64,000 nucleotides of DNA from Collimonas sp. OK412 (GCF_900112135.1 NZ_FOLC01000006.1:202916-266915), one strand, 5' to 3'. Positions 24,288 to 33,641 are shown, counted from the first letter of the stretch. The notes: a model not told the origin generated them from the sequence alone. Translations and numbers: made by a program.

Positions 24288-25086
24288 GCACGGTATCCCG
24301 CAGCAGGCGGTCCAGCACGGTGAAATCCTGCTGTTCGTCGTGGACGGGCGCAAAAGCATGGCTGAGCCGGTCCAGGTGAAATTCAAGAAACTGGTTGATG
24401 AGCGGCATGGCCAGGCCATGCTCGGACTCCAGCGCCCGACGCTTGATTGACAGCAGTTCGGCAATCGCATTCTTGAGCGGGGTATCGACGACGATGGCAT
24501 CAACCATATCCTGGAAGCGCATGGGTACCGGCCCGCGCTCTTGTTCTATCCATATGCAGGCGAGCAAAGGCCGAAGTACGTATAGGTACTTCTTGAGGCG
24601 AACGGTTTCTCCGCGCAAATGCTCGCGATAATTTTTCCTGGCCATGTGCAGATAATGGTGGAAAGCGCGTTCAGGGCGGCTGACCTGGCCGGCAGCTGTA
24701 ACTATAGCCGGGAGGAATGCCGGATCTGCCTTGTAGATCACTGGCGACGACAGCCATTCCACCAGCGTGGCGTTACCGTTGCGCAGCAGGCCAAGCGCCT
24801 TGCGCAGATCCCAGCCGCTGACGTCATAGACATCGCTGATAGGAAGTTCAATGACATCCCGTCCGGGAAGGACGGTCAAATACCAGTCCAGGCGATTGGC
24901 ATAGATAAAACGCACATCGTAGTCGCTGTCGGGTGAAGCAAAGCCCCAGCCGCGGCTGCCAGACTCGCATGCGAACAGCACCTTGACGGCGTATTCAGCT
25001 TCAATCCGGGCAAGTGTGGCGTTGATCTGGATTCGGACATCGGGATCGATCGGGTGCTCGGCGTCGTGATCGGTAGGTTTATCCAT
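24280..25086 (-). CDS. RlaP-type DNA polymerase beta-family nucleotidyltransferase
   Basis: The 268-residue protein has the pol-beta nucleotidyltransferase motif GSRGWGFASPDSDYDVRF, with Gly43-Ser44 and metal-binding Asp55/Asp57. The extended GSRGWGFASPDSDYDVRFIY form is characteristic of the RlaP family, described from comparative genomics as associated with RNA-repair genes. The C-terminal half is helical with a YLHMARKNYREHLRG segment. The position next to rtcR, rsr and rtcBA supports a role in RNA end modification, but its nucleotide and RNA substrate are unknown. Confidence 0.82.
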   Translation of the reverse strand: MDKPTDHDAEHPIDPDVRIQINATLARIEAEYAVKVLFACESGSRGWGFASPDSDYDVRFIYANRLDWYLTVLPGRDVIELPISDVYDVSGWDLRKALGLLRNGNATLVEWLSSPVIYKADPAFLPAIVTAAGQVSRPERAFHHYLHMARKNYREHLRGETVRLKKYLYVLRPLLACIWIEQERGPVPMRFQDMVDAIVVDTPLKNAIAELLSIKRRALESEHGLAMPLINQFLEFHLDRLSHAFAPVHDEQQDFTVLDRLLRDTVLT

Positions 25087-25267
25087 GGCGCAAATAAAAA
25101 CACGTAGATTAGCCTAACGACCCGGCCCGCACAAATGTCTGTGTAAAAGCGGCCCGGATAGCGCGGGTATGGGACGGCATTGGGCGACGGCCGAGATGTC
25201 TGCGATTGCATCAAGCATCGACTTCACAGACAATACCTGAGCCAATTACAACAAGAGAGCTAACACT

Positions 25268-28120
25268 ATGATTATGTGGGGGATTCTTTGCGGAGCTGTG
25301 CTGGGTTGGCTATGGCCGAGCTCGGGATACGGTGACTTCGGCATCTTTTTGGGCGGCGGTCTTGGTTTGCTGGCGGGATTGGGATTGCAGCATGCGGTCC
25401 GCAGCGAGATGCGCAAGTCGAACGAAAAATTGCGGCTGCAGATGCTGGAACTGTTGAAATCTCGCGGCGACAGCACAACTGTCCCTGACTCAACGCCGGC
25501 CAGCAAGCCCGCGTTGGCAAGCGCACCTGACACTCCGGTAGCGGCAGCAGCGCCGGCTGCAACCGCTGCCCGGCCAGCTACTCCGGATATCGCACCCGCT
25601 ACGCAGCCGGCGGCGCCACCCGCACCTCCCCGCGTCCGTCCACCCGCTGAACCGAATGCCGTCGAGCTGGCTTTCGCCGCGGCCAAGAACTGGCTCCTTG
25701 GCGGCAACACCATAGTGCGTATCGGCCTGGTGATCCTGTTCATCGGCCTGTCTTTCCTGTCCAGCTACGCGGCGGCCGCCGGCCTGTTTCCGGTCGAGCT
25801 GCGGCTGGCGGTCGTCGCTCTTGCCGGAATTGCGCTGCTGGCTGTCGGTTTCGTCAAGCGCCAGGCCAGGCCGGCTTTTGCACTGGCATTGCAGGGCGGC
25901 GGCGTGGCGGTGATCTATCTCACCGTGTTCGCCGCTTTCCGCCGCTTTGACCTGGTTGCGCCCTTGCCTGCTTTCGGTTTGATGATCGTGGTGTGCGCCT
26001 TGAGTTGCGCGCTGGCGCTGCTGCAGGATTCGCGCGCGCTCGCGGTGGCGGCTTTTGCCGGTGGTTTTGCGGTGCCGCTGCTGCTTTCCACCGGAGGCGG
26101 CAGCAGTGTCGCCCTGTTCAGCTATTACACGCTGCTTAACCTGGCGATCCTGTTCATTGCTTATAAACGTTCCTGGCGCGTGCTGAACATGGTGGGTTTT
26201 GTCGCGACCTTTGGCGTGGCTACGTTGTGGGGCGTGCTCAAGTACGAGCCGGCGCATTACATGAGTTCGCAGCTGTTCCTGATCGTATTCGTGCTGATTT
26301 ATGTGGCGGCGGCGATCCTGTATGCACGCAACACGCCGACCCGGCTTGGCAACGCGGTCGACAGCACGCTAATGTTCGGCACTGCGCTGGTCGGTTTTGG
26401 CTTGCAGGCCGGCCTGGCCGACCAGTTCAAGTTCGGCGGCGCCTTTTCGGCGCTGGGATTTGCCGCCTTGTACCTGGTGCTGGCAGCGGTGCTGATGCGC
26501 CGCGGACGGGATAGCTATCGCCTGATGATCGAATCCATGATCGCCATCGGCCTCGGTTTTGTAACCCTGGCGGTGCCGCTGGCGCTGGACATGCGCTGGA
26601 CATCGGCAGTGTGGGCGCTCGAAGGAGCCGGCGCGTTCTGGGTCGGCATGCGGCAGGCGCGCTGGATGCCGCGTGCGTTCGGGCTGTTGCTGCAGGTGGT
26701 GGCGGCCGGCGCTTTCCTGGCGGGGATCGAGGACAATGTGTCGGCCTGGCCGCTGGCCAATCCGATGTTCATGGGCGCCATGTTTATCGCCTTGCCTGCA
26801 TTCGCCATCGCCTGGTGGCTGCGCGGCGTGCTGCCGCACAGCGATTCGCGCTGGGCCAGGGAATTTGCCAAGGCCGAAGCCATGCTGTCGCAGCCGGTCT
26901 ACCTGTTTGGTTTCGTGTTCTGGTGCCTGGCGTGGATAGTCGAGATATGCCGCGAGCTGCCCGGCAGCGAAACCGGCATGGCAAGCGTGCCGGTTTTCAG
27001 CGACGGCACCCAGCAGTTGCTGACGGTGCTGGCGCTGGTGGCGAGCGCATGGCTGTCGCTGCTGCTGGCGCGCAGGAGCAGCTGGACAGTGGCCGCCTGG
27101 CCCAGCCGTTTCACCTTGCTGCCGCTGGCGCTCGGGTTTATCGCGCAGGAGCTGTCCGGGGAACGTGTCCTGTATACGCCGGCCTGGGCCATCTGGTTGC
27201 TGGCCCTTGGCTTGCATTACTGGATGCTCTACAAGAACGACACGCAAACCCAAAACAATATCGCCACCCTCAAGCTGAATCGCGCAACACATGTCGGCAG
27301 CGTCTGGCTGCTCACGCTGTTGCTGGCCGACTGCCTGTGGTTCGGCATCGAGCGCGGCAATTTGTGGCAGAGTTCCTGGGCCAGCGTGGTGCTGCTGGTC
27401 AGCGCGATTGCGGTATTGCTGTGTTTGTCGGTGTGGGCCGGCAGGGCCAACCGCATTGCGCTGCTGCCGGCGTTCAGGTGGCCGCTCGGCACGCATGCTG
27501 TCGCCTACTACTGGTATGCGGCTTTGCCGCTGACAGTGCTGGTGTTTTTCGGCGCGCTGCTGATGGCGCTGCTGTCGTCGGGACATACGGCGCCGCTGCC
27601 GTATGTCCCGTTGCTTAATCCTACCGACCTGGCGCTGGCCCTCGCCCTCGGCGCGCTGGTATTCTGGCGCCGCGCGATTGTCGCGGCCCAGCCCTTGCCT
27701 GCCGGCGCCGGCTGGGTGCCGCGCAAACAGACGCTGCTGGCGCTGGCCGCGTTGGCATTTGTCTTGCTCAATACCGTCTGGCTGCGCACCGTGCATCATT
27801 TCTTCGGCGTGAGATGGGACAGCGCGGCGCTGTTTGACAGTTTTGTGGTGCAGACCGGCTACGCCATCTTGTGGACGCTGCTGGCGCTAGGCCTGATGCT
27901 GCTGGCGCACCGGCGCGTGCAGCGCGGTTTGTGGCTGGCCGGCGCGGCATTGCTGGGCCTGGTGGTGGTCAAGCTGCTGCTGGTCGATTTGTCGAATGCG
28001 GGCGGCGCGGAACGCATCGTCACCTTTATCGCGGTGGGCGCGCTGATGCTGGTGGTTGGTTATTTTGCGCCGTTGCCGCCAAAGGCGGCGGCGGATGCCG
28101 GTACTGTGAAGGAAGCGTAG
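25268..28120 (+). CDS. DUF2339 multi-pass membrane protein
   Basis: The protein has 950 residues. One or two N-terminal membrane segments are followed by a Pro/Ala-rich linker (about 75-125). More than 20 hydrophobic helices fill the rest and are rich in Leu, Ala and Trp. This matches DUF2339 proteins, large integral membrane proteins of unknown function. It ends 2 bases before the DUF3999 gene; the pair is frequently found together, so the products probably form a complex (inference). No enzyme motif is seen. Confidence 0.8.
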   Translation: MIMWGILCGAVLGWLWPSSGYGDFGIFLGGGLGLLAGLGLQHAVRSEMRKSNEKLRLQMLELLKSRGDSTTVPDSTPASKPALASAPDTPVAAAAPAATAARPATPDIAPATQPAAPPAPPRVRPPAEPNAVELAFAAAKNWLLGGNTIVRIGLVILFIGLSFLSSYAAAAGLFPVELRLAVVALAGIALLAVGFVKRQARPAFALALQGGGVAVIYLTVFAAFRRFDLVAPLPAFGLMIVVCALSCALALLQDSRALAVAAFAGGFAVPLLLSTGGGSSVALFSYYTLLNLAILFIAYKRSWRVLNMVGFVATFGVATLWGVLKYEPAHYMSSQLFLIVFVLIYVAAAILYARNTPTRLGNAVDSTLMFGTALVGFGLQAGLADQFKFGGAFSALGFAALYLVLAAVLMRRGRDSYRLMIESMIAIGLGFVTLAVPLALDMRWTSAVWALEGAGAFWVGMRQARWMPRAFGLLLQVVAAGAFLAGIEDNVSAWPLANPMFMGAMFIALPAFAIAWWLRGVLPHSDSRWAREFAKAEAMLSQPVYLFGFVFWCLAWIVEICRELPGSETGMASVPVFSDGTQQLLTVLALVASAWLSLLLARRSSWTVAAWPSRFTLLPLALGFIAQELSGERVLYTPAWAIWLLALGLHYWMLYKNDTQTQNNIATLKLNRATHVGSVWLLTLLLADCLWFGIERGNLWQSSWASVVLLVSAIAVLLCLSVWAGRANRIALLPAFRWPLGTHAVAYYWYAALPLTVLVFFGALLMALLSSGHTAPLPYVPLLNPTDLALALALGALVFWRRAIVAAQPLPAGAGWVPRKQTLLALAALAFVLLNTVWLRTVHHFFGVRWDSAALFDSFVVQTGYAILWTLLALGLMLLAHRRVQRGLWLAGAALLGLVVVKLLLVDLSNAGGAERIVTFIAVGALMLVVGYFAPLPPKAAADAGTVKEA

Positions 28121-28122
28121 AG

Positions 28123-29514
28123 ATGAAATATTTCCCGATGCACGCTGCCGTGTGCCTGGCTGTCATGACGGCAGCCGGCGCCGCCTGGCCGGCGTCCGAC
28201 CCAAATGACGCGCAGTCGTATGCGCTGCGCCTGCCGCTTGCCTTTGCCGCGGATGCGCCGTTGCAGCGCCTGGTCCTGCCGGCGCAGGCATTGGTGAGCC
28301 TGCAAACCGGCGGCTTGAGCGATGTGCGGATTTTCAACGCCAAGGGCCAGCCTCTGGCCATGGCCCTGTCCGACAGCGCCAGCCTGCGGCAAACCGAGAA
28401 ACGCAAGATCGAGCTGAAGTCGTCGCCCATCATGGGCAGCGCCGACCTTGCCGACCTATCGGCATCTTCGCTGCGGATCGAAGAACAGCAAGGCAAGCGT
28501 ATCGTGCAAATCGACAGCAACCCAACAGATGCCGGCGCGCCCCGCAAAAAAGTGCTGGGCGCATTGCTCGACACGCGCGCCATCGACGATCCGGTGGTGG
28601 ACTTGGTGCTGGACGTGGATTTGCCCGACGCGCAGCCGGTTACCTTCGACCTGCAAGCCAGTAAAGACCTCAAATACTGGCGTCCGCTGGCGGAGACCGT
28701 GCTGTACCGCGCCGAAGCGGGGGCCGGCGGGATGGGCAGCGACCATGTCGAACTGCCTGCCGCCGATCTCAAGGAGCAGTACCTGCGCGTCACCTGGACC
28801 GACGCCGCGGGACGGACCGCGCCGGTCACCATGCGCAGCGCGACATTGACTACCGCCCGTGGCGTCACCAGCACCGCCCGGGTCACGGCCGCGCTGGCCC
28901 AGCCGGTGCTGGACAACCCCTATACGCTGCGGTTTTCACTGCCCTTCGCGACGCCGGTGGCGGCGCTGAAAATCAAGCCGGCGGGCGACAATGTGCTGCT
29001 GCCGGTGCGGGTGCTGGGCCGCCAGGATGCCGGCCAGCCATGGACCTTGATGACGGCCAGCGTCATTTATAAATTGCAGACCGGCGGCAAGCTGCAAACC
29101 AGCGCAGCCATCGAACTGCCGCCGACCGCATATCGCGAAATCAAGATCGAAGCGGACAAGAAAACACAGGGGTTCTCGGCGCCGCCGGAGATCAGCCTGG
29201 AATTCGAGCCGGTGCAGATCGTGGCGCTGGTCAATGGCCCGGCGCCGTTCACCCTGGCGGCCGGCCTTGCCAGCGCCAGCAGTCCTTATCTGCCGATGCA
29301 AAGCCTGATGCCTGGTTACCGCCCGGCGCAGGAGAACAGCTTGCCGTTGGCGAAAGTGGACGGCGCGGCGGCGCTGGTGGCCGCACCCGCCGGGCGCGAT
29401 GGCATGCCGACGCGCAACATCATTCTGTGGACGGTATTGCTGCTGGCGGCTTCGGCCTTGGGCGCGATGGCCTGGGTCCTGCTCAAGCAAAATGCCAATC
29501 CGCCTCGGCAATAA
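28123..29514 (+). CDS. DUF3999 membrane-anchored protein
   Basis: The 463-residue protein has an N-terminal signal peptide (VMTAAGAAWPAS), a long periplasmic beta-rich region, and one C-terminal membrane helix (IILWTVLLLAASALGAMAWVLL) with a short cytoplasmic tail. Periplasmic parts include SLQTGGLSDVRIFNAKGQP and LEFEPVQIVALVNGPAPFTLAAG, typical of DUF3999. The start lies 2 bases after the DUF2339 stop, with GGAAG in the preceding codons, so the genes are translationally coupled. The function is unknown. Confidence 0.78.
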   Translation: MKYFPMHAAVCLAVMTAAGAAWPASDPNDAQSYALRLPLAFAADAPLQRLVLPAQALVSLQTGGLSDVRIFNAKGQPLAMALSDSASLRQTEKRKIELKSSPIMGSADLADLSASSLRIEEQQGKRIVQIDSNPTDAGAPRKKVLGALLDTRAIDDPVVDLVLDVDLPDAQPVTFDLQASKDLKYWRPLAETVLYRAEAGAGGMGSDHVELPAADLKEQYLRVTWTDAAGRTAPVTMRSATLTTARGVTSTARVTAALAQPVLDNPYTLRFSLPFATPVAALKIKPAGDNVLLPVRVLGRQDAGQPWTLMTASVIYKLQTGGKLQTSAAIELPPTAYREIKIEADKKTQGFSAPPEISLEFEPVQIVALVNGPAPFTLAAGLASASSPYLPMQSLMPGYRPAQENSLPLAKVDGAAALVAAPAGRDGMPTRNIILWTVLLLAASALGAMAWVLLKQNANPPRQ

Positions 29515-29570
29515 ATGTGCAGTTTGTTGTTTTTGGGAAACATGATTGCCTAAAATTTATTGGCATTCTA

Positions 29571-29657
29571 GAAAGTAAGTTATTGTGTTATCCGACTGTT
29601 ATTGGTGATTTTAGTAACGTTTCTCACCAATTAACTTTCTAACTTTCACTTACTTTC
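29571..29657. repeat. 10-bp inverted repeat in the M48 gene promoter region
   Basis: GAAAGTAAGT (29571-29580) is the exact reverse complement of ACTTACTTTC (29648-29657). The interval is AT-rich with a direct repeat AACTTTC. It lies in the 182-base gap before the M48 gene and may bind a regulator or form a leader hairpin. Confidence 0.4.
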
Positions 29658-29696
29658 GTTATTGACCAAAACAACGATTTCACAGAGGGGATTCAG

Positions 29697-30473
29697 ATGA
29701 ACATGAAATTTAAGCTGTTGGCGTTAGTTGCAACCACGGCATTGGCCGGTTGCGGAGCAGCGGGTGGCGGCGTCGCCGGCGTGAACGTGGACGGCATGAT
29801 GGCAGCAGGCGGCACCGCACTCAAGGCAGCGTCCTTGAGCGATACCGATGTCAAGACCATGTCGGACGACGCTTGCGCCGCCAGCGACAAGCAAAACAAG
29901 ATTGCGGCGCCGAAGAGCAAATACGATGTGCGCCTGAACAAGGTGGTGCAGGGTTTCAGCCCCAGCCTCAACGGCGCGCAGACCAATTACCGTGTCTACA
30001 TGACGAAAGACGTCAACGCCTGGGCCATGTCGAATGGCTGCATCCGGGTGTATAGCGGCTTGATGGACATGATGAACGACAGTGAATTGCGCGGCGTGAT
30101 CGGGCATGAAATGGGGCACGTGGCATTGGGCCACACCAAAAAAGCCATGCAAACCGCTTATGCCGTGACGGCTGCGCGTACTGCCGCAGGCGCGACGGGC
30201 AACGCAGTGGTCACCAACCTGTCGGCATCGCAGCTGGGCGAGCTGACTGAAAAAATCATCAATGCCCAATTTTCCCAGGTGCAGGAAAGTGCCGCCGACG
30301 ACTATTCGTTTGACCAGCTGACCAAGATGAACATGGATCGCAAAGGGCTGGTGACAGCATTTCAAAAGCTGGCAAAACTGGACGGCGGCGCCGGCGCCAG
30401 CATGCTCAGCTCGCATCCGTCGTCAACCGACCGCGCCCAGCATATCCAGCAACGGATCGATCAGAACAAGTGA
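29697..30473 (+). CDS. M48-family metalloprotease lipoprotein
   Basis: The 258-residue protein has a lipoprotein signal (LVATTALAGC, Cys19). Its zincin motif is HEMGH (137-141), with the third ligand Glu in QVQESAADDYS at about 197. This is the architecture of LoiP/BepA-like periplasmic peptidases that degrade misfolded outer-membrane proteins. A strong purine-rich GAGGGG precedes the start. A C-terminal SSHPSSTDRAQHIQQRI motif is typical of the family. It is convergent with the CPBP gene. Confidence 0.88.
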   Translation: MNMKFKLLALVATTALAGCGAAGGGVAGVNVDGMMAAGGTALKAASLSDTDVKTMSDDACAASDKQNKIAAPKSKYDVRLNKVVQGFSPSLNGAQTNYRVYMTKDVNAWAMSNGCIRVYSGLMDMMNDSELRGVIGHEMGHVALGHTKKAMQTAYAVTAARTAAGATGNAVVTNLSASQLGELTEKIINAQFSQVQESAADDYSFDQLTKMNMDRKGLVTAFQKLAKLDGGAGASMLSSHPSSTDRAQHIQQRIDQNK

Positions 30474-30515
30474 TCTGAGGCGAGTATCGCAGGCGCTGCG
30501 CCTGTCCTCATCGGG

Positions 30516-31376
30516 TCAGTTGAGGTGGGGATAGGTGAAGCCGATGAAGTGGACCGCGTTGACCGCGAAATGGACGATGATCGCAGCCTCGATGCGTTGC
30601 GTGACGTAATAAGCATAGGCATAACCCAGGCCGGCAACCGTAGCCAGCAGCACGTAGGTGCCGCCCCCGGCCATGTGCGCCGCGCCGAACAAGAGCGCCG
30701 AGCAGGCGACTGCCAGCAGCGGGCCATAACGAAAGCGCGCCAGCGACAAGGCCAGCCGGTCTTGCAGCAAGCCGCGGAAAAAAGCTTCTTCCGCTACTAC
30801 TGTAAAGAACAGGTTGGTGAACAAGAACAGCGCGGTAGCCTGGCTTAGCTTGAAATCCGGTTTGACATAGCCGATAGCGGTCGCCAGGCCGAGCACGGCA
30901 ATGACTGCAACCAGCGCGATGGGCCAGGTTTGCTGCAACAGCTTGCGCCATTCAGTTGCGGAGCTGGCGCGGCGGCACAGGAACGCCAGCAGGACCAGGC
31001 CGGCGGCGCCTTTGTCGAAGTTGGCATACTGCGTGAAGGGCACGGAGTCGGCAGACAGGCGCAGTTGGGAAATCAGTATCGGATTATTGAACCCAGGCAA
31101 CCGATGCAAGGCCAGCGCCAGGGCCAGGAGGGTTGCCGCCATGCCGAACAGGAGGCTGGTTTTGCGCTGGGTGGCGGCCGCCAGGTAAGCAGCCAGGAAA
31201 AATATCGCGAGTGCGAGCACCGCAACGGGGCTCAGGACAGCGGCAGCGAAGCCGCTGACAACCGCGCCGGTGGCGATTGCCATCCACGGCGGCAGGAGGA
31301 AACGGTCAGTCAGTCGGAGGGGTTTCAGCCAGGCCGCGGCAATCGCGATGGCGAGCAAGGCAAAGGTAAGCGGCAT
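30516..31376 (-). CDS. CPBP-family intramembrane metalloprotease
   Basis: The 286-residue protein has about eight membrane helices. The CPBP (Rce1/ABI) motifs are all present: EEAFFR (Glu196, Glu197, Arg201), FGAAH (Phe230-His234) and HFAVN (His269, Asn273). Members act as membrane proteases or as structural partners in maturation and immunity of small peptides; the substrate is unknown here. It is separated from the T6SS-side gene by 58 bases and has the same strand. Confidence 0.85.
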   Translation of the reverse strand: MPLTFALLAIAIAAAWLKPLRLTDRFLLPPWMAIATGAVVSGFAAAVLSPVAVLALAIFFLAAYLAAATQRKTSLLFGMAATLLALALALHRLPGFNNPILISQLRLSADSVPFTQYANFDKGAAGLVLLAFLCRRASSATEWRKLLQQTWPIALVAVIAVLGLATAIGYVKPDFKLSQATALFLFTNLFFTVVAEEAFFRGLLQDRLALSLARFRYGPLLAVACSALLFGAAHMAGGGTYVLLATVAGLGYAYAYYVTQRIEAAIIVHFAVNAVHFIGFTYPHLN

Positions 31377-31434
31377 CAGTCCTGGCGCTCCGCGATGGCA
31401 GTCAATCCAGGACCGGTGGCGGACAAGACCGGAC

Positions 31435-32349
31435 TTACCGGTTTACCTTGCATGCGGTATCGGTATCCCAGCGTCCGGAGCAAATGCGCCAGCGGCACAA
31501 TTCACCTTCGATCATGCCCAGCTGCTTGCAGCGCTGCAGCAAGCCTCCTGTGCTGTCGCCGGCTTTGCGTTCAACGATGTCGGGCCCGTCGGAGGCATTT
31601 TGCGCGAGTACAGGCTCTGCAGCTTTCTTCTTGGCTTGTTGCCTGGACTTCGCGGTTTCCTTGGCTTTTGGCGGTTCGTTCACGCTGTCGCCATGGGAAA
31701 CCAATGCCGTCAATATGTTGACATCGCTGTCGCTAGGCTGGGCGCCGGCTTTCGGTGCATTCGGCGCTTTTGGCGGGGCGACTTTTTTCTCTTGGACATT
31801 GCGATTCACCAGCGGTGCGTTCACGCTCTTGGGAGCCGGCTTTGGTTTCGACGCCTTGGGTTCTTCCAGCGCCTTCTTCAGCGCGGTGGAACTGACCGGC
31901 ACGCCGGCTTCCAGGGTCTCTGTCAATTTGGCGCGAGGATCGGCCGACGCTTCGTCGGCTTTATCGGCATGCGCGGCTGGATCGTTTTCGATCACTGCTG
32001 CTTGCGATTCTGTCTTTTCCGCGGATGCGGCATCGTTGGCGGCAAGTGCAGGAGCTGGAGTGCTTGGCGGCAATTCTTTCGGCGCCGGGGCGCTGGCCGC
32101 GATCGCGGTTTCGGGCTGGCTGCCGCGTTGGTTCAAGGCAAAATAACCGCCTGCGCCGATCGCCGCCAGCAAGACGACGACGAGTCCCGCACGCAAGGCG
32201 CCGGAGTTTTTTTGTGCGCTGGCCTTCGAAGGCGATTCCTTGCCTTCCAGGGCATTCAGGATGCTGCCGCTGCTGTTTTCTGTCGCCGTCGAGCCCGATA
32301 ACAAATTCGGTTTTACGGAGCCGCGCGCAGTTTCTTCAGATGGTTGCAA
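31435..32349 (-). CDS. single-pass membrane protein with Lys/Ala/Pro-rich periplasmic region
   Basis: The protein has about 304 residues. A short cytoplasmic N-terminus precedes one membrane helix (LRAGLVVVLLAAIGAGGYFAL). A long low-complexity Ala/Pro/Lys region follows, then a compact C-terminus with four Cys (LLQRCKQLGMIEGELCRWRICSGRW...CKV). No ATG is available; TTG 32349 has GGAG 9 bases before it and is preferred to TTG 32364. It is divergent from the TagX-like gene at the edge of the T6SS, so a T6SS accessory role is possible. I do not recognise the family. Confidence 0.6.
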   Translation of the reverse strand: MQPSEETARGSVKPNLLSGSTATENSSGSILNALEGKESPSKASAQKNSGALRAGLVVVLLAAIGAGGYFALNQRGSQPETAIAASAPAPKELPPSTPAPALAANDAASAEKTESQAAVIENDPAAHADKADEASADPRAKLTETLEAGVPVSSTALKKALEEPKASKPKPAPKSVNAPLVNRNVQEKKVAPPKAPNAPKAGAQPSDSDVNILTALVSHGDSVNEPPKAKETAKSRQQAKKKAAEPVLAQNASDGPDIVERKAGDSTGGLLQRCKQLGMIEGELCRWRICSGRWDTDTACKVNR

Positions 32350-32447
32350 GACACAAATCTCCAAATGTCAGTTATTGAACACAGACCGACGTGACGCCAA
32401 GTTTGATAAGGTATACTCTCTGACAACTAAATATGTCAACTGGCAAT

Positions 32448-32484
32448 ATATTACCAAAAAAATATAATTTTTCTTTGGTAATAT
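32448..32484. repeat. 11-bp perfect inverted repeat before the TagX-like gene
   Basis: ATATTACCAAA (32448-32458) pairs with TTTGGTAATAT (32474-32484) around a 15-base AT-rich loop. It lies in the divergent promoter region and 4 bases before the Shine-Dalgarno of the gene at 32501. It is a candidate operator or leader hairpin. Confidence 0.5.
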
Positions 32485-32500
32485 TCACGAGAAGGTTTTT

Positions 32501-33340
32501 GTGTTCGTCTTAGTCGTCGCCCTTTACTTTCTGCTTGCATGCGGCGTCGCCGGGCTGCTGTTGTTCCCGGCTGCCCGCGAGATTGTTTATTTGGCATTGG
32601 CCAAGCGCCGGCAGCAGATTGGGGCGCAGGTCCAGAACTGGCGAGACCGCCGGTCCGAGACCACAAGATCCCTTTCGCAAAACCTGCAGGCATCCAGGCT
32701 CTCAAGCTGGCAGTTCATCAAGCGGCATCAATGGATTCTACTCGCCGGAATGGCGGTCGTGCTGATCCCGCCTTTGACTGCGTGGATGTTGAGCGGTAAA
32801 ACCATGCTGGGCAGCTATGATGATTCCGGGCAAGTAGTTAACCAGCAGATTGCCGCATTGCTGGAAGGCGAGCAGCTGGTACCGCCGCCGCCGCTGCCGC
32901 CTGAGGTGTTTACTACACAGGAAGTGGCGCAAGTGCGGCCTATGCTGGATACCGCCAGCCGTAACTGGCAGGCGCTGGATGCCGATTTCACCCAGCGCTT
33001 GCTGATGACTTTCAAGATCATGAAAGAGAAGCACGGTTACGACATGGTCATTATTGAAGGGTATCGTAGCCCCGAACGGCAGAATGCCCTGGCGCAAATG
33101 GGCGGCAGCGTGACCAACGCCAAGGCGTTCCAGAGCTACCACCAGTACGGCCTGGCAGCCGATTCTGCGTTCATGCGCAGCGGCAAGCTGGTGATTACAG
33201 AGAAAGACCCGTGGGCCATGCGCGGTTACCAGCTGTATGGCGAAGTGGCGGAATCGGTCGGACTGACGTGGGGTGGCCGCTGGAAAATGATGGACCTGGG
33301 CCACGTGGAATTCCGCAAGCCGGGCGTAATGAAAAGATAA
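32501..33340 (+). CDS. tagX: T6SS-associated M15 peptidoglycan peptidase (TagX-like)
   Basis: The 279-residue protein has two N-terminal membrane helices (2-22 and 78-98) and a periplasmic M15 (VanY/CwlK-type) peptidase domain. IEGYRSPERQ, then His214 and Asp221 in SYHQYGLAAD and His268 in LGHVEF form the zinc site. In Acinetobacter TagX is an L,D-endopeptidase that locally opens peptidoglycan for T6SS assembly; the domain and context match. Start is GTG with AGG 5 bases upstream. It is followed by a terminator and then tssM. Confidence 0.75.
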   Translation: MFVLVVALYFLLACGVAGLLLFPAAREIVYLALAKRRQQIGAQVQNWRDRRSETTRSLSQNLQASRLSSWQFIKRHQWILLAGMAVVLIPPLTAWMLSGKTMLGSYDDSGQVVNQQIAALLEGEQLVPPPPLPPEVFTTQEVAQVRPMLDTASRNWQALDADFTQRLLMTFKIMKEKHGYDMVIIEGYRSPERQNALAQMGGSVTNAKAFQSYHQYGLAADSAFMRSGKLVITEKDPWAMRGYQLYGEVAESVGLTWGGRWKMMDLGHVEFRKPGVMKR

Positions 33341-33437
33341 GAGAAATATAAAATCGTTGTATCTGCGCAAAAAAATCGACAAAAAGAGGGATGGCATGGC
33401 GAGGCGATTGATAGTATCGGGCAATAAAATTTCAGGT

Positions 33438-33474
33438 GGCGGGATCGCCGTCCGGCGGGCGACGCCCCTTTTTT
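33438..33474 (+). terminator. intrinsic terminator after the TagX-like gene
   Basis: GGCG...TCGCC pairs with GGCGA CGCC (3-base bulge in the 5' arm), followed by CC and six Ts. The terminator isolates tssM transcription. The rest of the 301-base gap (33341-33641) holds the tssM upstream region, including a TTGTTG/CAACAA hairpin at about 33553-33573; no gene is seen. Confidence 0.6.
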
Positions 33475-33641
33475 GCAATGCAATCCTGGTCCTTTGTTCA
33501 GGCTGACACAGTCATGCAGCACAGCTTGCTCAGCGGCCGAAGCAGCCGTTACGTTGTTGTGAACAGGCAACAATTTGTGGCCGTCGGCGTACGCCGTTAG
33601 CATCCCTTCCAAAAGAATCAACCATTTAATTACTGATACCT

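Noticed and set aside
26369..27799. 476-codon minus-strand open frame in the DUF2339 gene
   Set aside because: Gln/Arg/His-rich composition typical of the complement of a Leu/Ala-rich membrane protein.
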